A program made the position numbers and the translations under genes. Below are positions 26,340 to 35,483 of a stretch of 64,000 nucleotides of DNA, piece after piece (positions within the stretch are counted from its first letter, which is position 1; the number at the start of each line of letters is the position of its first letter). The notes beneath the pieces were generated by a model that searched no databases, was not told the DNA's origin, and saw only the letters and a program-made list of their open reading frames with translations. The stretch spans positions 248,001-312,000 of the forward strand of contig NZ_JOFH01000014.1 of NCBI RefSeq assembly GCF_000721235.1, in the 5' to 3' direction. This DNA comes from Streptomyces olivaceus (GTDB taxonomy: Bacteria > Actinomycetota > Actinomycetes > Streptomycetales > Streptomycetaceae).

Positions 26340-27854
26340 GTGACGACATCCTCGCAGGACCCCCGGGATCCCGCCAAGGAGCGGAAGACCGCGTCCCCGG
26401 TTGCCCGGGGCCACCCGCGGCGCTGGCTGATCCTCGGTGTCATCAGCCTCGCCCAGCTGACGGTGGTCCTGGACAACACCGTGCTGAACGTGGCCGTCCC
26501 CTCGCTCACCCACGAACTCGGCGCCTCCACGTCGGACATCCAGTGGATGATCAACGCCTACTCGCTCGTCCAGTCCGGCCTGCTGCTCACCGCGGGCAGC
26601 GCGGCCGACCGGTACGGCCGCAAGAAGATGCTGGCCGCCGGTCTCGCCCTGTTCGGGCTCGGCTCGCTGAGTGCCGGACTCGCCTCCACGACCGGTCAGT
26701 TGATCGCGGCCCGGGCCGGTATGGGCATCGGCGGCGCCCTGCTGCTGACCACCACGCTGGCCGTGGTGATGCAGATCTTCGCGCCCGACGAGCACGCGAA
26801 GGCGATCGGCATCTGGAGCGCGGTCAGCGCGCTCGGGTTCGCCGGCGGGCCGCTGCTCGGCGGCTTCGTCCTCGACCACTTCCGGTGGGGCGCGATCTTC
26901 CTGATCAACCTGCCGGTCGTGGCCCTCGGCCTGGTCGCGGTCGTCGCCCTGGTCCCCGAGTCGAAGGATCGGCGGGGCGACCGCCCCGACCTGCTCGGCG
27001 CCGTCCTCTCCACGATCGGCATGGCCGCGCTGGTCTACGCGATCATCTCCGGCCCCGGATACGGCTGGACGTCGGGACGGGTGTCGGCCACGGCCGCCGT
27101 CGCCGCGGTGGTCCTCGCGCTCTTCGCCCGCTGGGAGAGCAGGGTCGCCCACCCCATGCTCGACCTCAGCTTCTTCCGCGACCAGCGGTTCACCGGCGCG
27201 GTCGCGGGTCTGGTGCTGATCAGCTTCGGCATGGGCGGCGCGCTGTTCCTGCTCACCCAGCACCTCCAGTTCGTCCTCGGGTACGGCCCGCTGGAGGCCG
27301 GCCTGCGGACCGCGCCGCTCGCCCTGACGGTGGTGGTGCTCAACTTCTCCGGGGTGGCGGCGAAGTGGCTGGCCCGCCTCGGCACCCCGGCGGCGGTGCT
27401 GCTGAGCATGGCGCTGATGTCGGCGGGCCTGGTGGCCGTCGCCACGCTGACCGGGCAGGGCTACGCCGGGACGCTGCTGGGTCTGCTGCTGATCGGCACG
27501 GGGTGCGCGCTCGGCAACCCGGCGATGGCGCACGCGCTGATGAGCGCGATCCCACCGGCCAGGGCCGGGGTCGGCGCCGGGGTCAACGGCACGCTGGCGG
27601 AGTTCGGCAACGGGCTGGGCGTGGCCGTGCTGGGGGCGGTGCTGAACTCCCGGTTCGCGGCGCTGGTGCCGGCCACGGCGACGTCGTTGCCCGCCGCGCT
27701 CGCCTCGGCGCGGGACGAGAGCGAGCGGGGACGGGTGCTCGACGCGTTCGCCTCCGGAGTGGAGAGCAGCCAGCTGGTGGGGGCGGTGGCCGTACTGCTG
27801 GGCGGGGTGGCGGCGGCGGCGCTGCTGCGCAGGGCGCGACGGGAGGGTGCCTGA
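26340..27854 (+). CDS. DHA2-family (14-TM) MFS drug efflux transporter
   Basis: 504 aa with about 14 membrane segments. DHA2 signatures: LDNTVLNVAVPSL in TM1, motif A GSAADRYGRKKML, motif C-like ALGFAGGPLLGGFVLDHF. GTG 26340 is the only start compatible with the upstream palindrome. A TetR gene follows on the same strand, so a repressor-pump module is likely. It lies 76 bp after the monooxygenase. Substrate unknown. Confidence 0.9.
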   Translation: MTTSSQDPRDPAKERKTASPVARGHPRRWLILGVISLAQLTVVLDNTVLNVAVPSLTHELGASTSDIQWMINAYSLVQSGLLLTAGSAADRYGRKKMLAAGLALFGLGSLSAGLASTTGQLIAARAGMGIGGALLLTTTLAVVMQIFAPDEHAKAIGIWSAVSALGFAGGPLLGGFVLDHFRWGAIFLINLPVVALGLVAVVALVPESKDRRGDRPDLLGAVLSTIGMAALVYAIISGPGYGWTSGRVSATAAVAAVVLALFARWESRVAHPMLDLSFFRDQRFTGAVAGLVLISFGMGGALFLLTQHLQFVLGYGPLEAGLRTAPLALTVVVLNFSGVAAKWLARLGTPAAVLLSMALMSAGLVAVATLTGQGYAGTLLGLLLIGTGCALGNPAMAHALMSAIPPARAGVGAGVNGTLAEFGNGLGVAVLGAVLNSRFAALVPATATSLPAALASARDESERGRVLDAFASGVESSQLVGAVAVLLGGVAAAALLRRARREGA

Positions 27855-28006
27855 CGCTCGAAGCGCGGGGCGGCCCGCGACCGCCGGCCCGTTGCGGCCG
27901 GTCGTGCCCGCGCCGCTGAGCCCGCCCGGCCCTCGCCCCGGCGCTCGCCCCGGCCCTCCGTCAGCGGCCTAGCATGACCGGTGACGGCGAGAGCGAGGTA
28001 GTACGC

Positions 28007-28771
28007 ATGGCGAAGGCAGGGCGCCAGGGGCCCCGGACCAGTGTGTGGCTGACCGGGGAAGGCCGGCGGAGCGGGCGCCGCGGGGGGCAGCCGTCCGGGC
28101 TCGACCGGGACCGGATCACCGAGGCCACCGTCCGGCTGCTGGACGCCGAGGGCCTGACCGGGTTCTCCATGCGCCGCCTGGCCGCCGAGCTGAACGTCAC
28201 CGCGATGTCCGTGTACTGGTACGTCGACACCAAGGACGAGCTGCTCGAACTCGCCCTGGACACCGTCTTCGGCGAGCTGCGCCGTCCGGACCACGGCCCG
28301 GACTCCGGCGAGGACTGGCGCGAGCAGTTGCGCACGCTGGCCCGGGAGAACCGCGCGCTGCTGGTGCGCCACCCCTGGCTGGCCCGGCTGCTGGGCACGT
28401 ACCTCAACATCGGGCCCCACTCGCTGGCCTTCTCCCGGTCGGTGCAGGCCGTCGTGGGCCGCAGCGGACTGCCCGCGCACCGCGTGACCGGCGCCATCGC
28501 CGCCGTCTTCCAGTTCGTCAACGGCTACGGCACGATCGAGGGCCGCTTCCTCGCACGGGTGGCGGACACCGGGCTGAGCGCCGACGAGTACTTCCAGGAC
28601 TCGATGAACGCGGCGACCGGCTTGCCGGACACCGCGGGCGTCATCGAGGACGCGCAGGAGATCATGGCGGCCCGCGGTGGCGACACCGTCGCGGAGATGC
28701 TGGACCGGGACTTCGAGTTCGCCCTCGACGTGCTGGTCGCGGGCATCGAGGCGATGGTCGCCCGCGGCTGA
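28007..28771 (+). CDS. TetR family regulator (TetR_C type)
   Basis: 254 aa. After a basic 30-residue N-tail, the HTH spans about 35-80 (ITEATVRLLDAEGLTGFSMR, LAAELNVTAMSVYWYVDTKD). The C-terminal tetracycline-repressor-like helical domain follows. ATG 28007 is preferred because GCGAGG lies about 8 bases upstream. The ATG at 27974 overlaps a TAGCAT -10-like box. It probably represses the DHA2 pump upstream through the 26305-26337 palindrome. Confidence 0.87.
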   Translation: MAKAGRQGPRTSVWLTGEGRRSGRRGGQPSGLDRDRITEATVRLLDAEGLTGFSMRRLAAELNVTAMSVYWYVDTKDELLELALDTVFGELRRPDHGPDSGEDWREQLRTLARENRALLVRHPWLARLLGTYLNIGPHSLAFSRSVQAVVGRSGLPAHRVTGAIAAVFQFVNGYGTIEGRFLARVADTGLSADEYFQDSMNAATGLPDTAGVIEDAQEIMAARGGDTVAEMLDRDFEFALDVLVAGIEAMVARG

Positions 28772-28831
28772 CCCGACGCCCCCGGGCCCGGCAGTTCTCC
28801 TCGCCCCCTCGCTCCCTCGCCCGCCCGGGCG

Positions 28832-29302
28832 TCAGTCGTCCGTCGTCAGCCGTGCCGGGAAGCCGCCCGTCGCGACCGGCCCCCACTTCCGGGGCGTCAC
28901 CCGGACGATGGACTTGCCCTGCTTGACCATGGCCTGCCGGTACTCGTCCCAGTCGGGGTGCTCGCCGGAGATGTTGCGGAAGTACTCCACGAGCGGCTCC
29001 ACGGAGTCGGGCGCGTCGAGGACCTCCGCGTCGCCGTCGATCTGGACCCAGGGCCCGTTCCACTCGTCGCTGAGCACGATCAGGCTGACCCGCGGGTCGC
29101 GGCGCGCGTTGCGGGTCTTGGCCCGTTCGGGGTACGTGGAGACGACGATGCGCCCCGCGTCGTCGACCCCGCAGGTCAGCGGCGACCCCTGCGGGCTGCC
29201 GTCGGCCCGCCGGGTCAGCAGGATCGCCCGGTGCCGGGGCCGCACGAAGTCCAGCAGCTCGTCCAGGGAGACACGGGTGTTCGTCGCGATGTTCGGTGCC
29301 AT
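28832..29302 (-). CDS. PPOX-class (F420/FMN split-barrel) protein
   Basis: 156 aa. A single split-barrel: LLDFVRPRHRAILLTRRADG, SPLTCGVDDAGRIVVST, RNARRDPRVSLIVL and WVQIDGDAEVLD match PPOX-class F420-dependent oxidoreductases of actinomycetes. Reduces or binds F420/FMN; substrate unknown. TAGGCT (29309-29314 on this strand) ends six bases before ATG 29302, so the transcript is probably leaderless. Convergent with the TetR gene. Confidence 0.85.
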   Translation of the reverse strand: MAPNIATNTRVSLDELLDFVRPRHRAILLTRRADGSPQGSPLTCGVDDAGRIVVSTYPERAKTRNARRDPRVSLIVLSDEWNGPWVQIDGDAEVLDAPDSVEPLVEYFRNISGEHPDWDEYRQAMVKQGKSIVRVTPRKWGPVATGGFPARLTTDD

Positions 29303-29340
29303 GCCGCCAGCCTAGGGGGGCCGGCCCCACCGGCACGCAC

Positions 29341-29721
29341 TCAGGCCGCGGTCTCCGTCCCCGCCCGCAGGGCCTCCGTCAGGTTGTCGTACACCGGCAC
29401 GTCGCGGCGCAGGCCGGAGAGTTCCAGGACGCGGCTCGCCACGCCCTTCGGGGCGGCCACCACGTGCAGCCGGACGCGGGCGGGCAGGCGGCGGCGTACG
29501 GCGTCGAGGAGACGGACGCCCTGGGAGTCCATGAAACGGGTCGGGCCCAGGTCCAGGACGAGCAGGCGCAGTCCGTCGGAACGCTGTTGAACGGCGGCCA
29601 TGACCAGGGGCAGCAGCCCCGAGGCGTTGCAGAAGTCGATCTCACTGGGCATCGCGAGCACCGCGCAGCCGGGTGGCTCACACGGCTCGCGCGGTTCACA
29701 GGGCTGGATGGGGAGGGTCAC
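29341..29721 (-). CDS. STAS-domain anti-anti-sigma-factor-like protein
   Basis: 126 aa. One STAS fold: AVLAMPSEIDFCNASGLLPL, LLVLDLGPTRFMDSQGVRLL with the conserved Ser in DSQG that anti-sigma kinases phosphorylate, and VAAPKGVASRVLELSGL. GTG 29721 is chosen because AGGTGA lies five bases upstream; ATG 29778 and GTG 29727 are in frame with poorer sites. No anti-sigma kinase is adjacent, but two SigB-family sigma genes lie 6-9 kb away. Confidence 0.8.
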   Translation of the reverse strand: MTLPIQPCEPREPCEPPGCAVLAMPSEIDFCNASGLLPLVMAAVQQRSDGLRLLVLDLGPTRFMDSQGVRLLDAVRRRLPARVRLHVVAAPKGVASRVLELSGLRRDVPVYDNLTEALRAGTETAA

Positions 29722-29950
29722 AGCACTCACCTGACAGACGCCGGGCACCGGCCGGGCCGCTTCCTGACCCGTACCCATTCCACCACGCGGCGCGGAGGTA
29801 CGGAAGGCGCTCGCCCGGTCCGTCGGCCGGGCGTCACCGGCACGCAACCAAGCAGCTAAAGTGCTGTTCGTCCTGTGCTCGCAGTCGGGAATGTGCTGCG
29901 GAGCTCTCCTGCGCACGGCCGTGAGGCCGCGCATGCCGAAGAGGTTCGTG

Positions 29951-30682
29951 GTGGCTGCGTCCGAATTTACTGATTTGCCGCGTTTTCCGGTGGGTTTCGA
30001 GCTGGCCGAAGCCCTGACGGCGGCGGCTCGCGACCTCCACGGGACCGGCACTCCCGACGAGACCATGAACACCGCCGTGGAACTGGCGGTGCGCCTGCTC
30101 CCCGACGCCGAGTACGCGGGCATCGCGGAGGTCCAGCGCGGCGGCCGGCTGCGCACCCTCTCCTGGACCGACGAGACCGTGCGCTTCGCCGCCGAACCCC
30201 GGCAGGGCGGCCACACCCCGCACCCGGACTGGGAGCAGCTGTGGACCACGCCCGTGGTGCGGACGGCCGACAGCGAGGCCGACGGCGGCGACAACGTGCT
30301 GTCCGGCCTCGGCCTGCGCTCGGCGCTCTCCCTGCGGCTGCGCGCCGACCGGCGCCGGCTGACCGTGCTGACCGCCTACGCCCGCAAGCCCCAGGCCTTC
30401 GACGAGGACGCCACCCGCATCGGCCGGCTCTTCACCGCGCACGTCTCCCTCGCCCTGGAGTCGGCCACGGTGCGCGAGCAGCTCACGGAGGCCATGCGCA
30501 CCCGTGACCTGATCGGCCAGGCCACCGGCATCCTGATGGAGCGGCTGGACATCGACGCGGCCGGCGCCTTCGACTCCCTGGTCAGGGCGTCCCAGCGGGA
30601 GAACGTGAAACTCCGCGACCTCGCCCGCCGCATCGTCGACGCGAACACGGGTAAGGGCAACCGAGGCGTGGGCGAGCGGTGA
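29951..30682 (+). CDS. GAF and ANTAR domain protein (first of two)
   Basis: About 243 aa. GAF-like sensor (about 15-165), then ANTAR RNA-binding domain at the C-terminus: RDLIGQATGILMERLDIDAA and SQRENVKLRDLARRIVD. ANTAR proteins bind paired-hexaloop RNA hairpins and act as antiterminators. GTG 29951 is chosen because GAAGAGG lies six bases upstream; GTG 29948 and ATG 29933 are alternatives. A paralogue follows 18 bp downstream. Confidence 0.85.
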   Translation: MAASEFTDLPRFPVGFELAEALTAAARDLHGTGTPDETMNTAVELAVRLLPDAEYAGIAEVQRGGRLRTLSWTDETVRFAAEPRQGGHTPHPDWEQLWTTPVVRTADSEADGGDNVLSGLGLRSALSLRLRADRRRLTVLTAYARKPQAFDEDATRIGRLFTAHVSLALESATVREQLTEAMRTRDLIGQATGILMERLDIDAAGAFDSLVRASQRENVKLRDLARRIVDANTGKGNRGVGER

Positions 30683-30700
30683 CGGGATATCCGTACGGTC

Positions 30701-31402
30701 ATGACCTCGCAGACCCCTGACACGCTCGACCGTGCCATAGCGCGCAGCCAGGGCCTCGACACCCTGCTGCGGGACCTCACCGACCGGGCGGTCGGACAGG
30801 TGCCCGGCGCCGTCGCCTGTTCGGTGACGGTGCGCCGGGCGGACCGGCTGATGACCCTGGCGGGCAGCACGGGCCTGCCCGGCGGCCTGGACCTGCGCCA
30901 GTACGAGAACGGCTCGGGCCCCTGCGTGGACGCCGCGGAGACGGGCAGCGCCCAGTACTCCGCCGACCTGGCCACCGAGACCCGCTGGCCCGCGTACACC
31001 CGGTACGCGCTCGCCACCGGCGTGCGCTGCGTGCTGGCACTGCCGCTGGCCGTCGAGGGCGAGACGGGCGCCGCCCTCAACCTCTACGCCACGGAACCGG
31101 ACGCGCTGGCCGGGGGGATCGAGGCGGCCACCGCCTTCGCGGAGGGCGCCGCGCACGCGGTGAACGAGGCCCTGCGCCTGGAGCGGCAGCAGGCGTCGGC
31201 GGCCGACGTGCGCACCGCCCTGCTCTCCCGCAGCGTCATCGACCAGGCGGTCGGCATGCTCATGGCCCGGGAGCGGATCGACGCCCACCGGGCCCTGGAA
31301 CGGCTGCGCCGGGCCTCGCAGGACCGGAACGTCAAGCTCCGGGACCTGTGCGGGGAGTTGGTGGCCCGGGCGTCCGGCGGTGCCTCAGGCGGCCGGCAGT
31401 GA
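30701..31402 (+). CDS. GAF and ANTAR domain protein (second of two)
   Basis: 233 aa. GAF domain (about 15-165: GSGPCVDAAETGSAQYSADL is a typical block) followed by ANTAR (SRSVIDQAVGMLMARERIDA, RASQDRNVKLRDLCGELVA). It is only about a third identical by eye to the preceding protein, so this is an old duplication. The 3' end overlaps the convergent YceI gene by 18 bp. Confidence 0.88.
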   Translation: MTSQTPDTLDRAIARSQGLDTLLRDLTDRAVGQVPGAVACSVTVRRADRLMTLAGSTGLPGGLDLRQYENGSGPCVDAAETGSAQYSADLATETRWPAYTRYALATGVRCVLALPLAVEGETGAALNLYATEPDALAGGIEAATAFAEGAAHAVNEALRLERQQASAADVRTALLSRSVIDQAVGMLMARERIDAHRALERLRRASQDRNVKLRDLCGELVARASGGASGGRQ

Positions 31403-32206
31403 CTCCCCCTGGACCGCCTGGATGTCCAGCTCGACCCTGAGCGTCGTACCGATGGCGGCGATGCCGGCCTGGACGACCTGGTTGTAGTTCATGGCGAAGT
31501 CCTCGCGGTGCAGCTCCGCCGTGGCCCGGAAGGCCGCCCGGGTGCCGCCCCAGGGGTCGGCGCCGGTGCCGAGGTAGGCCAGGTCGAGGTCGACCGGGCG
31601 GACGACGCCGTGCAGACCCAGCTCGCCCCGGACGGTCCACCGGTCCGGGCCCGCCTCCGAGACGCCGGTGGACCGGTAGGTGATCTCCGGGTAGCGCTCG
31701 ACGTCCAGGAAGTCCGGCGAGCGCAGGTGGGTGTCGCGCATGCCGTTGCCGGTGTCGATGGAGGCCGCCCGGATCACCGCCTCCACGCGGGACTTGGTGA
31801 CGTCGTCCGGCGCGATCTCGACCGTGGCGGCGAAGTCGGTGAAGCGGCCGCGCACGCTGGAGATGCCCAGGTGCTGCGCGGCGGCGGCCACGCTGGAGTG
31901 GGCCGGGTCGACGGTCCACGGACCCGGCGGCGGCAGTTCGGTGCCGCCCTGGCGGGCCAGGGTCACGGTGCCGACCTCGGCCCGGCCGCTCGCGGTGACG
32001 ATCGCGCTGGACGCGGCCGGCGCGTAGCCCACCGCGGTGACGATCACGGTGTACGCCCCCGGCGCCAGCGCGGTGGTGTCCCGCACGGCGCCCTCGGTGT
32101 CCGCCTCGACGCGCAGCACCTGCGCGCCGGTCATGTCGGTCACCGTGACGACCGCGTGCGACACGGCCCATCCGTCCCGCGTTCGAATCCTCGCGGTCAG
32201 TCCCAT
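31385..32206 (-). CDS. YceI-family protein fused to an N-terminal carboxypeptidase-regulatory-like domain
   Basis: 273 aa. Residues 1-85 form a beta-sandwich repeat (AVVTVTDMTGAQVLRVEADT, LAPGAYTVIVTAVGYAP) like the domains at the C-terminus of the neighbouring MFS protein. Residues 90-273 are a YceI lipocalin-like barrel (WTVDPAHSSVAAAAQHLGIS, GELGLHGVVRPVDLDLAYLG, ELHREDFAMNYN), a fold that binds polyisoprenoids. ATG 32206 has GGGAGAAG upstream. No signal peptide is obvious, which is odd for a YceI protein. It follows marR and MFS in the same orientation, after a 175-bp gap with repeats. Confidence 0.85.
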   Translation of the reverse strand: MGLTARIRTRDGWAVSHAVVTVTDMTGAQVLRVEADTEGAVRDTTALAPGAYTVIVTAVGYAPAASSAIVTASGRAEVGTVTLARQGGTELPPPGPWTVDPAHSSVAAAAQHLGISSVRGRFTDFAATVEIAPDDVTKSRVEAVIRAASIDTGNGMRDTHLRSPDFLDVERYPEITYRSTGVSEAGPDRWTVRGELGLHGVVRPVDLDLAYLGTGADPWGGTRAAFRATAELHREDFAMNYNQVVQAGIAAIGTTLRVELDIQAVQGESLPAA

Positions 32207-32247
32207 CCCGTCTTCTCCCTGCAAACGATCGATACGAAGCGTCGTCG

Positions 32248-32284
32248 GCGAACGATGCGAACCATTGCGAACGACGCGAACGAT
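32248..32284. promoter_or_regulatory. Four GCGAACSAY repeats upstream of the YceI gene
   Basis: GCGAACGAT (32248), GCGAACCAT (32257), GCGAACGAC (32267) and GCGAACGAT (32276) follow at 9-10 bp spacing, flanked by CGATCGAT on both sides (32227 and 32281). About one helical turn spacing suggests a multimeric protein site. Confidence 0.55.
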
Positions 32285-32381
32285 CGATAAATGATCAGAT
32301 AGTGGCCGTAAAGAGACCGGCCCGTGGTGGGCGGGCGCACCTCCGCTCAGAGCGCGCACGCCACCACGGGCCGGGGCGGTG

Positions 32382-34955
32382 CTACTCGCCGGGGTGGGCG
32401 AGCTGGATGTCGTGGCCGTCGGCACCGGGGCCGGCGACCGTCAGGGACGTCGCCACCGGCGGGTAGCCGGTCGCGATGACGGTGTACTCACCGGTGTCCA
32501 GGTCGGTGAAGGCGTACGCGCCGTCCGTGCCGGTGGTGGCCGTGCCGACCACGTTGCCGGCCGCGTCGACCAGGGTGACGCGGGCGTCGGCCAGCGGACC
32601 GTGCGGTGCCCGCACGACGCCCTGGACCTGGGCCCCGGACTGGAGGTCGACCTCGACCCGGGTGACGCCGGCGCCGCCGACCTCCACGGGCAGGGCGCGC
32701 GGCCGGTGGCCGACGGCGTTGACCGCGACGGTCACCGTGCCGGGCACCAGCTCGGCGAAGGAGAACTCGCCCTGCTCGCCGGTGACGGCGGTGGCCAGCA
32801 GGTCACCGCGCACATCGGTCACGATCACCATGGCGTCCTTGACCGGCAGCCCGCTCTCCAGGGCCCGGACCAGGCCGGTGAGCCCGCTGGTGCCGCTGAG
32901 CAGGATGTCGTAGGCGAGCGGCTCGTCGTTCACGACGATCGTCGAGGCCTGCGGCTGGAAGCCGTCGGCCGAGGCGATCAGGACGTACGAGCCCGCGCTC
33001 GGCGCGTCCAGCGTGTAGGAGCCGTCGGCCTGGGCGACCGAGCGGCCCAGCTGCCGGCCCGCCAGCGAGATCAGCGTGACGGCGGCCTGCGGGACCGGGG
33101 CGGACTCGGCGCCGCGGACGAAGCCGCGGACCGCGATGCCGCCGGACACGGGGGCCTGCGGCTCACCGGAGCCGGTCGCCGTGGCGACGGCGGCGAGCCG
33201 CTGCGTGGCGGCGGGTTCGGCCGCCGGGGCCTCGGAGACGGCCGACGTGCCCGAGGGCGCCGGGGCGGCGGCTATCGCCGCGGCCGGAACCGGCTCGTCG
33301 GCGGGCCGGAAGGCCTCCGCCGGGGTCCCCGCGACGGGCGGGCCGGACTCGGCCGAGGCCTCGGCGGCGGCCTGGGCGAGGGCGCCCGTGGTGCGCAGCG
33401 GGACCTCCTTGATGAACAGGGTCACCAGGAAGCCGAGCAGGGCGACCGGCGCGACGTAGAGGAAGATGTCGGCGATGCCGTGCCCGTAGGCGCTCTCCAG
33501 CCACTCGCGGATGCCCGGGGGCAGCAGGTCCATGTCGGGGATGCCGCCGCCACCGGTGGTCTTGGCGGCCGCCGCCTGCTCCTGCGGGCTGAGCTGCCCG
33601 ATGGTGTCCGCGGCGTAGTGGCTGATCCGGGTCGACATGACGGAGCCGAGGACGGAGACGCCGACCGCACCGCCGAGGGACCGGAAGAAGGTGACCACGG
33701 AGGACGCGGCGCCCAGGTCGCCCGGGGCCACCTGGTTCTGCGTGCAGAGCACCAGGTTCTGCATCATCATGCCGACACCGAGACCCATCAGCGCCATGAA
33801 GATCGCGATGTGCCAGTACGGGGTGTCGTAGCGCATGGTGCTCAGCAGGCCCAGGCCCGCCGTCAGCAGCACGCCGCCGGCCAGCAGCCAGCGCTTCCAC
33901 TTGCCGGTCTTGGTGATGATGATGCCGGAGGCCGTGGAGGATATGAACAGGCCGCCGATCATCGGGATCGTCATGAGTCCCGACATCGTCGGGGACTTGT
34001 CCCGGGCCAGCTGGAAGTACTGGCTGAAGTAGACGGTGCCCGCGAACATCGCGATACCGACGAACAGCGAGGCCAGCGAGGCCAGGGTGATGGTGCGGTT
34101 CTTGAACAGGCGCAGCGGGATGATCGGCTCGCTGGCCTTCGACTCGACGAAGAGGAAGAGCAGCGTCAGCAGGATCGAGCCGCCGACCATGGCGCCCGTC
34201 TGCCAGGACATCCAGGAGTACTTGTCGTCGGCGAAGGTGACCCAGACGAGCAGCAGGCAGACGGCCGCGGTGATGAAGAAGGCGCCGGTCCAGTCGACCT
34301 TGACCTTCCGCTTGTTCACCGGCAGGTGCAGCGTCTTCTGCAGCACGACCAGCGCGATGATCGCGAAGGGCACGCCGACGTAGAGGCACCAGCGCCAGCC
34401 GAGCCAGCTGGTGTCGGTGATGACGCCGCCGAGCAGCGGGCCGCCGACGGTGGCGACGGCGAAGGTGGCGCCGAGGTAGCCGGAGTAGCGCCCGCGCTCA
34501 CGCGGGGCGATCATCGCGGCCATGATGATCTGTGCCAGGGCGGAGAGACCGCCGCCGCCGAGGCCCTGGATGGCGCGGGCGGTGATCAGCATCGCCGGGT
34601 TCTGCGCCAGGCCGGCTATGACGGAGCCTATGACGAAGACGACGAGGGCCGTCTGGACCAGGGCCTTCTTGCTGATCTGGTCGGCGAGCTTGCCCCACAG
34701 GGGGGTGGAGGCGGTCATCGTCAGCAGCGAGGCGGTGACGACCCAGGTGTAGGCGCTCTGACCGCCGCCGAGGTCTCCGATGATCTCGGGGAGCGCGTTG
34801 GTGACGATGGTGGAGGACAGGATGGCGCAGAACATGCCGAGCAGCAGCCCGGACAGCGCTTCCATGATCTGCCGGTGCGTCATCGGAGCGTCTCCGGTGG
34901 AGCCTCCCCCGTGCTTGGCATGAGCCCGCACACCGGCTGGTGTGGTCGTTGCCAT
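32382..34955 (-). CDS. DHA2 MFS transporter fused to three carboxypeptidase-regulatory-like domains
   Basis: 857 aa. Residues 30-545 are a 14-TM DHA2 transporter (LSSTIVTNALPEIIGDLGG, GKLADQISKKALV, GGPLLGGVITDTSWLGWRWC). An Ala/Pro linker (about 545-635) leads to three tandem beta-sandwich repeats (about 640-857), each ending in a motif such as GSYVLIASADGFQP, GTVTVAVNAVGHRP or GEYTVIATGYPP. AAAGGAAG precedes ATG 34955. It lies 9 bp after marR, so they form an operon repressed by MarR. A pump with such domains is uncommon; they may touch the envelope or a partner. Confidence 0.88.
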   Translation of the reverse strand: MATTTPAGVRAHAKHGGGSTGDAPMTHRQIMEALSGLLLGMFCAILSSTIVTNALPEIIGDLGGGQSAYTWVVTASLLTMTASTPLWGKLADQISKKALVQTALVVFVIGSVIAGLAQNPAMLITARAIQGLGGGGLSALAQIIMAAMIAPRERGRYSGYLGATFAVATVGGPLLGGVITDTSWLGWRWCLYVGVPFAIIALVVLQKTLHLPVNKRKVKVDWTGAFFITAAVCLLLVWVTFADDKYSWMSWQTGAMVGGSILLTLLFLFVESKASEPIIPLRLFKNRTITLASLASLFVGIAMFAGTVYFSQYFQLARDKSPTMSGLMTIPMIGGLFISSTASGIIITKTGKWKRWLLAGGVLLTAGLGLLSTMRYDTPYWHIAIFMALMGLGVGMMMQNLVLCTQNQVAPGDLGAASSVVTFFRSLGGAVGVSVLGSVMSTRISHYAADTIGQLSPQEQAAAAKTTGGGGIPDMDLLPPGIREWLESAYGHGIADIFLYVAPVALLGFLVTLFIKEVPLRTTGALAQAAAEASAESGPPVAGTPAEAFRPADEPVPAAAIAAAPAPSGTSAVSEAPAAEPAATQRLAAVATATGSGEPQAPVSGGIAVRGFVRGAESAPVPQAAVTLISLAGRQLGRSVAQADGSYTLDAPSAGSYVLIASADGFQPQASTIVVNDEPLAYDILLSGTSGLTGLVRALESGLPVKDAMVIVTDVRGDLLATAVTGEQGEFSFAELVPGTVTVAVNAVGHRPRALPVEVGGAGVTRVEVDLQSGAQVQGVVRAPHGPLADARVTLVDAAGNVVGTATTGTDGAYAFTDLDTGEYTVIATGYPPVATSLTVAGPGADGHDIQLAHPGE

Positions 34956-34964
34956 GGACTTCCT

Positions 34965-35468
34965 TTACTTGATGGTGATCGCGGGTGTACGGGTGGACTG
35001 TTCGTCCCCGGACAGTGCGGGAGGCCGGGCCGCGGGGACCCGGCAGTCGTCGAAGCTGGCCCTGAGGCGGGCCATGAGGCGGGAGAGCTGACCGACCTCG
35101 TCGTCGGACCAGTCGCTCAACCGCTGGGCGAGCAGCTGGGTGGACCACTCGGCGATGTCGTCGAGCTGGGTCTGCCCCTCGGGCGTCAGACTCAGGATGC
35201 GCGAACGTTTGTCGGCCGGGTCGGGGAGGCGTTCGATCCAGCCCCGGTCCGCGACGTGGGCGACGTGGCGGCTGGTCACCGACATGTCCACCGCGAGCAG
35301 CTCCGCGAGCTTGCTCATGCGCATGTCCCCGTGCCGGCCGAGCAGTGTCATGACCCCGAAGGCCCCGCCGGGACAGTCGGACGGCAGCAGCCGGGCCATC
35401 TCCCGCTTCACGGCGCCGAAGGCGCTGAACTGGCGGATCAGCTCCTCGTACTGCGCCCTCTCGGCCAT
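34965..35468 (-). CDS. MarR family regulator
   Basis: 167 aa. Winged helix MRMSKLAELLAVDMSVTSRH, VADRGWIERLPDPADKRSRI with the DxRS/DKR wing, then a helical dimer region. ATG 35468 is chosen because GGGAGG is six bases upstream; GTG 35474 is in frame but overlaps that site. It is first gene of the operon with the MFS-fusion gene. Two TTGC-N5-GCAA palindromes upstream are its probable autoregulatory operators. Confidence 0.9.
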   Translation of the reverse strand: MAERAQYEELIRQFSAFGAVKREMARLLPSDCPGGAFGVMTLLGRHGDMRMSKLAELLAVDMSVTSRHVAHVADRGWIERLPDPADKRSRILSLTPEGQTQLDDIAEWSTQLLAQRLSDWSDDEVGQLSRLMARLRASFDDCRVPAARPPALSGDEQSTRTPAITIK

Positions 35469-35483
35469 GCACACCTCCCGATT

